From Ulva prolifera (Eukaryota > Chlorophyta > Ulvophyceae > Ulvales > Ulvaceae), in assembly GCA_023078555.1 (NCBI GenBank), contig CM041204.1, positions 4,804,430 to 4,868,429 on the forward strand: a DNA stretch of 64,000 nucleotides. The letters are read 5' to 3'. Positions 33,861 through 44,400 of this stretch are shown here, piece by piece. The notes under the pieces are model-generated. The model worked only from the letters and a program-made list of their open reading frames with translations, ran no database searches and was not told where the DNA came from. How positions within the stretch are numbered: position 1 is the stretch's first letter; every line of letters begins with the position of its first letter. The position numbers and the translations under genes were made by a program.

Positions 33861-34546
33861 TAAAACATGTGCTAGGCGTCACTGTGCGATGCTCTCCGCC
33901 TATTTCCTTGCAACACATGCAAGCATGCTGGAAGCGTCCTCTGTCTGCGACACTGTGTACAGCTGGAACCAGCCACCGCCTCGACCATGAGGCAAATATA
34001 TCACACAAGGCACTACCCTTCCATCTGCTCTGCTGGCCAAGGTCTGCAGAAGCAGGAGGATCGCCCGAAAATGATTATTGAGTTGGACACAAGCAGCCGT
34101 CGGAGGGGAGGCAGCACCTCGCTGGACACATGGAGCTCCCCTTTGGACTGTGGCACGCACTTACCTGGCTAGTCGTCCAGCAGTGCATTGTGGTGGTTCC
34201 GCTCGTCCAAAGCTGCCATGGCCTAATGTGATATGGCAGATCCATGACCATCTCTGCAGGCAGGATCTCACGACATGGGTGCTGACACAGCAGCAGGGGG
34301 TCGCTGATGACTGCCCAGGTGACTGCGGGCAGCGCACAGTGAGGGCGCCGCTTGTGCATGCTACACGCAGGTGCTTGCTTGTCACCTTCGCGTGGCCTGG
34401 ATCACCGCCCGGAACACATGTGCCCCAAAGGGGCTGCGGGGAAGGTGCGGCAGAGCAGAATGACTGGCGCTGAACACAAGGCTGGGGTCGCTCATGTGTG
34501 GTGGCCTGCAGATCCCCCGCCGTGGCACCAGCCACCGTAGTGCGGC

Positions 34547-35095
34547 ATGCACATGCAGGAGTACGAGCGGCGCAGCCTGCAAAGGCAGGCGGGTCCTTTC
34601 ATTGCCCGCAGCCACATGCACACCATGGCAGAGGAGCTGCATGCACGCATGCATCCGGGCACCAGGTGGGAGGAACAGCTGAGTGCACGGAGGAGCATGC
34701 GGGCAAGCGGCAGTGCATACCACACAGCGAATGGTGCGGTGCCTCCACAGCAGGCAAGATTGCATGTGGCATCACGGCTTGACCCACCCCTGCAGCCATA
34801 CGTGTTGCCATATGGACAAAACCTGCCACAGACATCACCGGATGCATCTGAAACGACATGCCATGAATGCTGCGGAGGCGAGCAGTGGTGCATCATTACT
34901 GCTAAACTGCATGAGCTTACAGAGCCGACTGCAATCGTGGCTGAGGCAGAATCAGAACGCGACTGCAGCACTCACAGCTATGGTGAGAGCTCAAATGACT
35001 CTTTTGTAATCAGGCGGCATATGTGGCGTTGCTGCCTCGATCTGAAGCGCAAATACAAGCATGATGGTTGGGCATTCTGGTGTTGGCATTCGTAA
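34547..35095 (+). CDS. Uncharacterised open frame, doubtful gene
   Basis: An open frame of 182 residues with a helix-like, Arg/Met-rich start (MHMQEYERRSLQRQAGPF), a middle rich in Gln/Pro, and a Cys-containing segment (CHECCGG). It is more balanced in composition than the neighbouring frames, but I recognise no family and see no upstream exon that joins in phase. It ends 54 bases from the converging ribophorin gene. It may be non-coding. Confidence 0.25.
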   Translation: MHMQEYERRSLQRQAGPFIARSHMHTMAEELHARMHPGTRWEEQLSARRSMRASGSAYHTANGAVPPQQARLHVASRLDPPLQPYVLPYGQNLPQTSPDASETTCHECCGGEQWCIITAKLHELTEPTAIVAEAESERDCSTHSYGESSNDSFVIRRHMWRCCLDLKRKYKHDGWAFWCWHS

Positions 35096-35148
35096 ACCAG
35101 CCAGAATATAATTACACGTCCGGAAAATCCGGACCATCTGCAGCCGTG

Positions 35149-36422
35149 CTACTCAGCCTTCTCTTTCTCCGACGCTAACCGCTTGTCCGCAATGCGCCGC
35201 AGGGCTTGATGCCCCACAACCACCATGAAAAGTGACAGCCCTCCAAGAGGCATGAAAAGGTCCATCAACCTCATCCTTATCCAAAACCATACCCCCAGGC
35301 CCAGTGTGGCAGCAATGCCTGCTACAAACAGCAAAGAATAAATTGAGTCCGAAATACCTGAGATGTTCGACTCCATCTTCACAAAAAGCATGTAGCACAG
35401 CATCACAAGTGGCATTGCCACAACTGAACTTGCAATTATCGGCACGACAGCTGGCAGAGATGCCTGATCAGGTCGGAACGTGTGCTGCAGGGGTGGCAGC
35501 TTTTCAAACTGTGCCCAGTGGCGCGTAGGGGTGGGGTTTGGAATGAGGCTGTCGCCGCTTCGGTCCAGAATCCCGACCACGCCAGCCTGCCACTGCAATG
35601 GCTTGATGGCAGCATCACCGACCGCAATCGAAACGTCGACGGTGCCGCCCTGCACAGGCAGCGAATGAGGTGAGATGCACCCTAGGACAGTCCAGATGCC
35701 ACAGAGTGTGTGGGCAATACATAAGGGAAGCGCTTGACGTGCCATAGAGGACACAGGCACCAAGCTTCACTTCTTGCAAGCTTCACATATCAGACATCAG
35801 GTTGACCGTACCAGGAACTTGAGGTCCGCAGCTTTCAGTTGGCCCTTCAGGTGTTTGCTAGTTTTGCCTTGCTTCATCAGGACAACTTTGGACGAGGACT
35901 GTCCCGGAGCGGTGAATATGACGCTTGCATACGCAATGCTGCTGATGTCACATGTAGTCTCGACGTTGACAACGACTGAGTCATCCTCACTGACAACTGT
36001 TTTGTCGGGCAACTTCTGTGATGCCTTTACTGTGTGTGACGCTCCGAATTGCGGCTTCCAAGACATGGAGACGAATTTACAGTCTTGAACACTGCAGATG
36101 GGCACTTCCAGCTTTGATGATCATGGCATGCGTGCAGCAGAACGCAATCACATCGTCCAGGGCAAGGCTCGCATGGTATTACCTGGGACGGACGTCAGCC
36201 TGAGGCGGTGCTGACCCCACATCAGCCTGAGGTGGTGCTGATCCCACATCAGCCTGCACACATGACCGGTTTACATAGAGTGGCCTCCCCCAAATGGCAG
36301 TGGTCAGGAGGTCAATGTGATGCCTGAGTTGCGGTCGATCTGCGTACCAGTACACCTGCGATCCATGCTAAGATTGTGAGAGTCACATAGAAGCAAGACA
36401 AGCGCGAAACCGGATGTTCCAT
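35149..36422 (-). CDS. RPN2: Ribophorin II/Swp1-type subunit of oligosaccharyltransferase (short form)
   Basis: Four exons on the minus strand, 36422-36348, 36253-36183, 36091-35812 and 35649-35149 (75, 71, 280 and 501 nt), give 308 residues with every splice phase matching. The start (MEHPVSRLSCFYVTLTILAW) is a signal peptide. Exon 2 encodes a 9-residue tandem repeat (ADVGSAPPQ). The luminal region (KLPDKTVVSEDD, FTAPGQSSSKVVLMKQG) is followed by VSIAVGDAAIKPLQWQ and HTFRPDQASLPAVVP. Three membrane helices and a charged tail (KRLASEKEKAE) complete the RPN2 C-terminal domain. The family is an ER membrane subunit of the complex that transfers glycan to Asn. Length is close to yeast Swp1 and much shorter than plant or animal ribophorin II (over 600 residues). 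Confidence 0.9.
36196..36252 (-). repeat. 27-bp coding tandem repeat in RPN2 exon 2
   Basis: Two 27-nt units (36196-36222 and 36223-36249) differ at two positions and are followed by the start of a third. They translate on the minus strand to ADVGSAPPQ repeats just after the signal peptide. Copy number is likely to vary between strains. Confidence 0.8.
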
Positions 36423-37040
36423 GGTGACGTCTGACCACGGCCGCGGAATTCACACTAGTGAGGGCAAATCGTCGGCATCGCTAAACTCTGCGGACGTCCC
36501 TCAGGTCTCCAGTTCAGAGCGCTTGCGGATTGGTCGAGACACGTCGTAAATGCTCTGCACCCCTGAAGCCGTCCCAGATATCAGCACAGGACGAAAGTCG
36601 CCGTGGCTTAGGTGCAAATTTCACCTGCTTACCATGCATGAATGCAGCGGTGCCTATGCGTTCGGCCGATCTTTCAAAAGTTGCCCTCTGTACAATAATC
36701 CGCTAGTGTGTCCGGGAAATTTTGACTCCAATTTAAAATTAATGTGCCAGTTTGGACCTGTCTGAGTCCATGCGTAAGCAGGCGTAGCCGTGATTGTGGT
36801 TGACACCGTGATTGCGACCAGAAGCTCGTATTGTCGCATAAAATCGAGGTTTCAATCGTAACGTAAGCGTCCTGTGGCTCAGATTATGTTTTTTGATTGT
36901 CAATGCAGTGTTGGTGTCAAGCTCGATCGCTGCTCAGAGCGAAGGATGCCCGCGTGTACGGAGGATATGTTGATCATGCCTTACATAACTGTCGTTTAAT
37001 TCAGGAACACCATCAAACAGTGCGAGGTTTCTCTCGCGTG
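36423..37040. promoter_or_regulatory. Divergent region between RPN2 and the CBM20 gene
   Basis: This 618-bp segment separates two genes transcribed away from each other, so it should contain both promoters. No clear TATA box was found. A frame from 36899 is in phase with the CBM20 coding sequence, so translation of that gene could start further upstream than 37041. Confidence 0.5.
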
Positions 37041-38006
37041 ATGGACGCCCGGTGTGCGCATGTAACGCACACACGGCATTTGCGCGCACTCCTGCGCAAT
37101 CAATCACCATGCCCGAGACTGAAGAATGCGACGCACTCCCGACACGTGCTCCGCTTTCGAGATCATCGTGACGCTGCCAGATTCACTTGTTGTCTTGCGA
37201 CAGCAACATTCGCTCCACCGGCATCTGTTGCATCTGCGGTGCAGATACACTTCAGCATACCTTACCGCGTAAATTTTGGTCAGGCCTTGTGCTTACTAGG
37301 TTCCTCGGAGGAACTGGGGAGCTGGGATGTAGCGTGCCGGGTGTGAACTGCTGTCCGAGGCTCTCAATGCACTGCAACGACATGATGCCGGTCAGTAGCG
37401 GATCAATTCAACAACGCCACCTCTTCATCGATGCAGGTTCCTATGGAGTGGAGTGAAGGGGATATATGGGAGGCCCAGGTTGATGCTACCAGTGAGCTTG
37501 TCGAGTACAAGTACTTAGTGGCTGATCAAGATGGGTCAGTCGCGATATGGAAACCTGGAGGCAATTTCCAAATCGACACAAAAGGCTTTTCCGGAAAAGT
37601 GGTTGTGGAAGATGCATGGGACGGAACGCTTCATGAAGTCCAAACAAGTGGGACATGGCAGAACGGCTCATCAGGATCATCATCTCCCAAGCCTGCGATT
37701 CCGGTTGAGCCAGACGGGGAGTTTCAGATTGCTCATACATCTTCAAACGAAGGTGAGTACGACGCTGTGCTACGGCAGGCATTGCAGAAAGCTTTCGGGG
37801 AGTTGGAGGATACCCTCCAGCGAAGCTTGGCATTGGCTGAAAATGCCGATCCAGCAGATCCACGGCTGCTCCGCAATGATCAGAAGCTAGCCGCGGTACA
37901 TCGCCGGGCAACGTCGCTTTCGAAAGCAATAGATGCCGGCTCACCACCGCCTGCATACATTTTAAAAGAGATTGAACGGCAGCAAGATGATGAAGTGTTG
38001 TCCTAA
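37041..38006 (+). CDS. CBM20 starch-binding protein, probably plastid-targeted
   Basis: Exons 37041-37328 and 37437-38006 join in phase (SWD|VPMEW) to give 285 residues. Residues 1-65 are rich in Arg, His, Ala and Thr with few acidic residues, as in chloroplast transit peptides. Residues about 67-165 form a CBM20 domain: VQIHFSIPY, VNFGQALCLLGSSEELGSWD, MEWSEGDIWEAQV, VEYKYLV and WKPGGNF supply the usual core and starch-contacting aromatics. The remaining 120 residues are Ser/Gly-rich and then helical, without a catalytic domain. CBM20 modules bind starch granules or polyglucans, so a role in starch metabolism or enzyme targeting is inferred. The start at 37041 is chosen as the ATG nearest the transit-like region; an in-frame ATG lies at 36897. 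A TGTAA string at 38062-38066 could serve as the algal polyadenylation signal. Confidence 0.85.
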
Positions 38007-38349
38007 TTTGAAGGCTTAGAAATGAAGTAAGCACAATAACCCAGTGCGTCATCATTTTACTTGTAACAATCGAAACCGTCAGGTGTAAGTGCCGTCCCTG
38101 GCTGAGATGATGTGGCATAGGCCAATGCAAAGGCTGGCGCTCAAGGGTGCATAGCATCACCCATTGCCTGTACCGGGTTACAATGACTCCCAATTTGTAA
38201 ATACTCATTGTAACTGGACATGGCAGGTTGACTCATCGAACACATCAGCCAACTGTTTCGGTACAGCCAACTGTTTCACTGCATTTGTACGGTGCAGAGA
38301 GTGCAGCTGTGAATCAGGCCTGCCGCATGTCACCGAAAACTGCAAATCG

Positions 38350-39916
38350 CTACCTAGGACCTGTTTTCTTTTGTTTCTTTTTTCTCGCTGCCCTCCTTTT
38401 TGCTGTCTCGTCGTCACTATCATCTACATTGGCATCCACCGCATACTCTGCGTCCTCGTGGTCCTCGTCCTGCTCGCCACCGAACAAATATGAGTTCAGG
38501 ACCTCGTAGTCAACTTGAGTGCGACGCCGCTTCCCAGAAATGACCTCGCCTACATTTGCACCTACACACATGAGCTTTGGTCAAATTTGCAGTGCAGTCC
38601 TCTGGAAACGTGCGCTGTCAGTCAAAGGTTGCAGCAAAGTTTGGCATCAGCACTGTACAGGCGAGCCTTGTATTTGTAGGACGTACCCTGCTCTATACAA
38701 GGCTCACTCGGCCCTGCCTCACCCTGTGCATCTTCGCCATTCCCTTGCAGATCTAGGCTTGCATCATCATCATCATCAATGTAGTCTTCAGACGAGTTCC
38801 CATCGTCTTCTTCTTCTGCGCTCTCTCCACCAGTGTCGTCTTCACTTTCATCGCCACCTGCCTCCCCCCCCTCCTTGTCCCGGGCATCCTCTGGCCGAGC
38901 AGAAGGGCCCGCTTCAGCCTCATCTGCTTCCGCCGGATCGTCCTCGAGGTCACTGTCGTCAAAGTCCGAATCCTCCTCATCAGAAGATGGCAGATCTGCG
39001 TGTAGAATGGTACCTTTGTCTACGTTCTCCTTCTCCTGACCACTTGAAGATGCTCCTGCCCCGTGAATGTTGCTTCCAGAAAATACTTCATCAGCCCTGC
39101 AACACAGCAGATTGAAAGAGGCATGGCTGCCGATCCAAATGAGTGAACAACAGTCTTGAACGGGCTGATGTTGCACTCGCCCTCACAGCGTGCGGCCTAA
39201 TACATGTGTGCAGTCGCGCGGACAATAAAGCAACAGAAAGGATTCGTACTGCAGCCCAAGGAGGTTATTATAGTTCATATCACGAGTCTCTGAAAGGTGC
39301 CAGAATATGTCATATTTGGCATCACACGCAGGGCAGAGCCAGCCACTTTCTTCATCGTCAAGCAATGCCTGGACGTCCAAGTCGTCTCGGAACGGTACAC
39401 ATTCTACATGGTAGCATCGATTGCAACCCTCGCCATCACACAGCAGAATATCGTTGTCTTCCTCAGACTCCCCATTATCACATGCTGAACATTTGATGTG
39501 CTCCACAGGAAGTTCTTCCTCCTCTGTGAAATGCTCTTGTGGCACCTGTCTATGGCCTTGCGCCTCTTGACATGCCTTGATGCAGTCCACGATTTTCTGC
39601 ACATGATGCTACATCAGCGGTTCGACCGCTTGGGATCAAGAAAATGAGCTGAACGTTCAGATAGCGCCACCTGTTTGGCTTGAGATATGGCATCAAAACA
39701 CCGCTTCATTTCGTGCGTCTGCTTGATTTTCCGTTCTGAAGGATTCTGCTCAGAAGTCAAGGTTGTCAGGACGTGCTCTTCTGTACTCAGCTTCGAAATG
39801 GCTCTCTTGGCTTTGACAACAATGCCGGAGAAAACATTTTTCGAGCTATCGTAGATCTCGTCAGTGTCGGCTTTGATCTTCTTCGAGCTGTTCAGTTCCG
39901 TGTCACACGGTGTCGC
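38350..39916 (-). CDS. PHD-finger nuclear protein related to HAT3.1/PRHA but lacking a visible homeodomain
   Basis: Minus-strand exons 39916-39671, 39596-39250, 39096-38687 and 38561-38350 (246, 347, 410 and 212 nt) have matching phases. The upstream exon is unresolved. The first exon is Lys-rich and helical (KKIKADTDEIYDSSKN). Next is a PHD finger: CSACDNGE, NDILLCDGEGCNRCYHVEC and GWLCPACD give the Cys4-His-Cys3 set. Exon 4 is very acidic, with SSDEEDSDFDDSD and a run of Asp encoded by (GAT)n. The end carries GKRRRTQVDYEVLNSYLFG and a basic tail (KRRAARKKKQKK) likely to be a nuclear localisation signal. In plant HAT3.1/PRHA proteins the same order is followed by a homeodomain; here the stop follows directly. 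A chromatin-reading role is inferred. Confidence 0.82.
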
Positions 39917-40158
39917 CTGAACAGCACTAGGAGATTTTTTTTTCGTTTAAAGGTAGGGTCAACATGCCGAATGTAGTAGCCTATTCAATGAAGTCGCCGC
40001 GACACAGCCTAGATCACTTGGTCTGGCGTGAACACAGTGAAGACAATCAAGAGCCGAGTGCAGGCACGGCAAACCACGTTTAGAAAGAGCACACATGATA
40101 TCCACTGGCTAGGACATCAACTTATACACTGAGCTATCCACCGTGGTACTCCATATGA

Positions 40159-40401
40159 CTAGAGCAGCTGGAGGATCAGAGGGGCTGTGCGCGCCTTTTC
40201 CGTAGGAGCAGAGTTGTCCTGCTTCTTATGGTGGCAGTTATCTGAAAGCTCGCTGTCCTTGGGTGGCCGCACTGACATCGCTGATATTTCACCACCATTG
40301 GTATCCATGGTACTCTTAATTACGACCTTTGCGCCCTTGGTTGGTGCAGCTGTATGGTTGGGGGTAAATTGTGCGCATGCGGATGCGCCTCTGTCCCCCA
40401 T
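40159..40401 (-). CDS. Candidate 5' exon of the PHD-finger gene
   Basis: An 80-residue open frame starting MGDRGASACAQF, with Lys/Ser/Thr-rich content (PPKDSELSDNCHHKKQD) similar in character to the PHD gene's N-terminal region. It lies just upstream of the first firm exon and in the same orientation. A possible phase-0 donor is GCAAAG|GTCGTA inside it, but I could not confirm the join to 39916, so it is listed separately. Confidence 0.4.
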   Translation of the reverse strand: MGDRGASACAQFTPNHTAAPTKGAKVVIKSTMDTNGGEISAMSVRPPKDSELSDNCHHKKQDNSAPTEKARTAPLILQLL

Positions 40402-41451
40402 GTCAATGAGGCTGTCGCCACAACCTCTACCAGCTACAGCAACTCAGACTTGATCAAATCGATTGCCAGCCGTTGAAGACAATCATTTCAGCAGGCTGAC
40501 CATTTCATGATTGGCCTGGTGATTTAAGTGAAACGCGCGTGAGTCACTGTCAGGTCAACTCCCCCTTCATCTCCAATCACAGCCACCTAGCCCTGATTAC
40601 TAGAACCCTTACAGCATGTTTATTTTCTGGTGTACATGTCATGCCCATACAGTAACATCCAGTCACAGCGAATGATCTAGCAGAAAACGAAGCGACTGGC
40701 AAATTTGATTATTGTGCCCGAATCAGGAAACTTACAGAAATGTTTTTCAAAATCCGGGGGGGCTGGGAGTTCGGGCGGCGATACATATCCGCACCTTTGA
40801 AGCAGCTGATGCCGGGTGGTTGCGGGCTTGTGTTGCGAGTATCTAATACAGAAACTTCCCTATTGGTACATCAGAGTACTTTCAGTAGAGGAAGACCCTC
40901 ACGTGCTGTACTGCACGCGCTCTGTCGGTCCAAACGAGCGCGACAGTACAAACGTTTGAGACACGCGGTGACAGAATTCCAACATTCGCCCACCTGCCTT
41001 CACGAGATTTACCAGAGAGAAGCTAATGTGATGTTAGATTGATGATTTCTTGCAATGCACGATTTTCGATCCGACCATCCACTAGCTTTTCGTATTTGCA
41101 TGGGTACATATGGGCAACGAACGCAAGAACGGACGGACTGTTATGCATGCCCATCGAAAATTACATCAAAGAAGCGTTCTGTGAGTGTGATCGCGCGGTC
41201 TGCGTGGGCAAGCTTCGGCAGGACTGCCTTAGTGCAAATTTCGCAGGAGTGTCGCATACAACTGCATGCATGCGCTCTCATAGATGCGACGGACTAGCCG
41301 AAAGTCCACGCTCCATGGAGCTCCGCGACAGGATCTGGACCGCAGTGATCAAAGTCATTTTGGTATCTGCACCAGATGTGACTCATTGGCTGTGTGTTTA
41401 TTTACTTTGAACGCTCGCCTGAACCTGCTTGCCGCCAGTTTTGGCGGCAGC
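40402..41451. promoter_or_regulatory. Divergent region between the PHD-finger gene and RRP6
   Basis: About 1 kb between genes read in opposite directions. Open frames are short and without motifs. It should hold the promoters of both genes; no core element stands out. Confidence 0.45.
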
Positions 41452-44400
41452 ATGGCACATTCAGAGCGGACAACGAGGCTGGCTCGCTCGATTCATAAAC
41501 TCTGCGATAAGATCCGGGCAGAAGAGTTGTTTACACCGGGACAAATTCGCGTGTGCTCCACCGCCTTCTGTGGACTGCGCACATAAAGACTGCGTTTGCA
41601 TTGCAGCTCACATTTACTGCACGACGGCCAACGCGACGGCCAATTAGGACGTTCTGTTGCAGTTTTACAACCGCTCGGAAGAGTTCAAGAAGTCAAGAAG
41701 TCAGTGTACAGCAGACGTGCAGTCGCTGCTCGATGTGTTGCAGGTATGCAAAGCTGTGGTCAGCACACATGTATCTGGCGTGGCACCTTTCTTGTGTTTC
41801 CGGTGTCGCATCAGCCGTCATTTCATTGCTCGTGCAGGTACGCCGTGCCGGAAGCAGTCCAGGTGCCGGAACAGAGGGCTCCGTCCAAGCTATCAAAGAT
41901 CATGTTGTCAATGTTACAGAGCAGATCGACATTGCACTTGATCGTCACCGAGGTAACAGTCGTGCCGAGCGGAACCAAGTGAAGGTACGCGGATTCAGTG
42001 CTGGCGATTGAGCCGGGATGCCACCACACCGAAGTTGGTCTCCCGCAAGTCAGCGATACCCATGCAGGTCAATGTCACTCCAGCAACGACGCGAGATGCC
42101 CCACAAAACCATCATCCGGCTCCATTGCGCAACGCAGGTGCACAATCAAGGCCACAAGACCTCTTTTATCCTCCGGTTGATAACGCGAATAAACAGTTCA
42201 TCCCGGACCTCTCACATTTGTTGGGGATCGCCACTGATCTCAGTGATGCTGGCGAAGCCCAGCAGACAGCTGCGGCTCCAGATGCAGCAGGCCTGTCACC
42301 TGGCTTGAATATGGCAGATCAATTCACACAGAGGTGCTGCGCTTTCATGGAATCGCTACCAGAAACATGCTCGCATTCATGCTCTAACCATGCTCATATG
42401 CCTTTGAGGCTGATCATCCCTGATGCACGCAGCCCGGTCTGTTTATGCATAGGGTGCATGCTGCATGCCATAGAGTCACACCAAGTGCCATATGCTGGCA
42501 CTTCTCGAGAAGCGTCGGCGGAGAAGCTTCGGCCGTGCCGCTGTCTTTCGTCACGCTCAAGGACATCACTTGCAATGACCACGGGTGACCTGTGTACGTT
42601 TGAATGTATCTTCAATCTGGTGTGCACTGTCATCTGGTCTTCAAGTTAGTATGTGAAACTTGGGTGCATATGACAAATAAGATCAGTCTGCTGCGGTAAA
42701 TGTGGCAGGCATGTCCAGTCCCAGTTTCTCCTCAGCTTAATGCACATGGGCGGTCAAAATCACATGTCTCATACATGTGTTTCACATTCAACGCAGCTGG
42801 TAGTTTTGTGCAGGTATACACACCCTTTCGCTACTGCGCTTGATCGACTGCCCAGCCTTTATCCCGGCTGGATGTTGGATTCATCATCACCACGTCCACC
42901 TTCGTCTATGGATACGTGTCCCTTCGTCTTTGTGGACTCGAAGGCATCGCTTGCAGAGATGGCAGAAGAGCTATCGACTGTGCGGGAGTTCGCTGTCGAT
43001 CTAGAGCATTCTGACAGGTGCATGCTCACTGCTGTTTCGTCCCTTGCCTCGGCCGCATCCGGCTACTGGCATCTTTATCTACACTGCACACATGTGATTA
43101 TAATCTGATGCCACGTAGCCTCAGTTTTGGCCTCCTGCACCTGCTTGATACAATTGTGCGGCATGCTTGCCAGTGTGTGTGCAGTTCTCATCCCAGATAA
43201 ACTTGCACCCAATTGGATGATGGGTGCTGGTTCAGCACCAGTAAGTCAATTCAAAGTCGTTTTTCAGATTCCCAGATCTGTGCAACCTGTTGAGTGCTCC
43301 TGCATTCTTGGTAAATCTGCCGCGAATATGGTTTACGGGGTCACCTCAGAAAACAGTGTTGATCGCTGCGTAGCAGATGCAGCAGGGGCTGACTCCTTCC
43401 TGCTGCTGCAGATCATTCCTCGGCTTCACATGCTTGATGCAGGTATCCACCCGCAGCCGGGACTATGTGATCGATGCATTGGCGCTGCGCAGCGATCTGG
43501 GGGCTGCCTTGGCTGCTCCTTTCGCAGATCCGCAGGTGCTGAAGGTATTGCATGGAGCAGATCGCGACATAGAGTGGCTGCAGAAAGATTTCGGGTTGTT
43601 TGTGGTCAACATGTTTGACACGGGGCGTGCTGCGAGGCTCGTCGGGCTTCCATGTGGGCTTGGAAAGCTTCTCAGCCACCTCTGTCAGGTCTCGGTGCGG
43701 TCACCAATTCTTTTCTGATGCTCCTAGCTACTGTGTGTGTCCTCTGGCTCTGGTGATCGGCACTTTTTAACAGCTGTGTGGCCTATTTGGGGCGTGTTGC
43801 TTCTCCAATGGGATCAGGGCAATGTGGCCTGCACTGCTTCTGACTCTGCAGAATTGTGCTCGACGCCTGAGAACCCACCCAGCGATCTTGGTTGCAGACG
43901 GACAAGTCGCTGCAGATGGCCGACTGGCGGAAGCGACCGCTGACAAAAGCGATGATGCAGTACGCCCGGACGGACACGCACTACCTCCTGTACATAGCAG
44001 ACGTGCTCCGCCAGAAGCTACTGAAGGGAAGTGAGGCCAGTGCACGATCGAAATGTGTTCCGCTGCCAGTTCCAGGGCCTAAGGTCCGTTTCTCTGCCAG
44101 GTCGTGAGCGGTTTCGGATGTGCTGATGAAGTGCATTGTTGGGGCGGTGGCTGGAGTGGCGTGCTGTGCTGTTGAACACAGAAAGGCTTGTGTGTACCTT
44201 TCCTCTGCATGGGGTGTAGAAGCTCTTGGATGGAATTACAGAGAATGGCAAGGAAGTCCTGTGTCTCTCAAAGTGTGTCTCTGAAGAGGTTCTCGACCTG
44301 TCATTGTGTCGTGCACAGGATAGTTGGTTCTGCTTTGCTGCGACCGCTGCACAAACTGTGCTCGCCTGCCAACGCCAGTAAAATTAGCGCATATATGCAC

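Noticed and set aside
33199-33990. Open frames of over 250 residues on both strands in the second GT-rich block
   Set aside because: Same compositional bias and repeat structure, interrupted by a 24-G run; the peptides are repetitive and resemble no family.
36436-36465. String similar to a vector cloning site (GGCCGCGGAATTCACACTAGTG)
   Set aside because: The match is partial, and the sequence continues without a break into the upstream region of RPN2, whose first exon is intact.
40090-40150. tRNA-like string on the minus strand (GGTGGATAGCTCAGTGTATAAG)
   Set aside because: It resembles an A box, but there is no B box (GGTTCRAAYCC) at the required distance and no acceptor stem pairing could be found.
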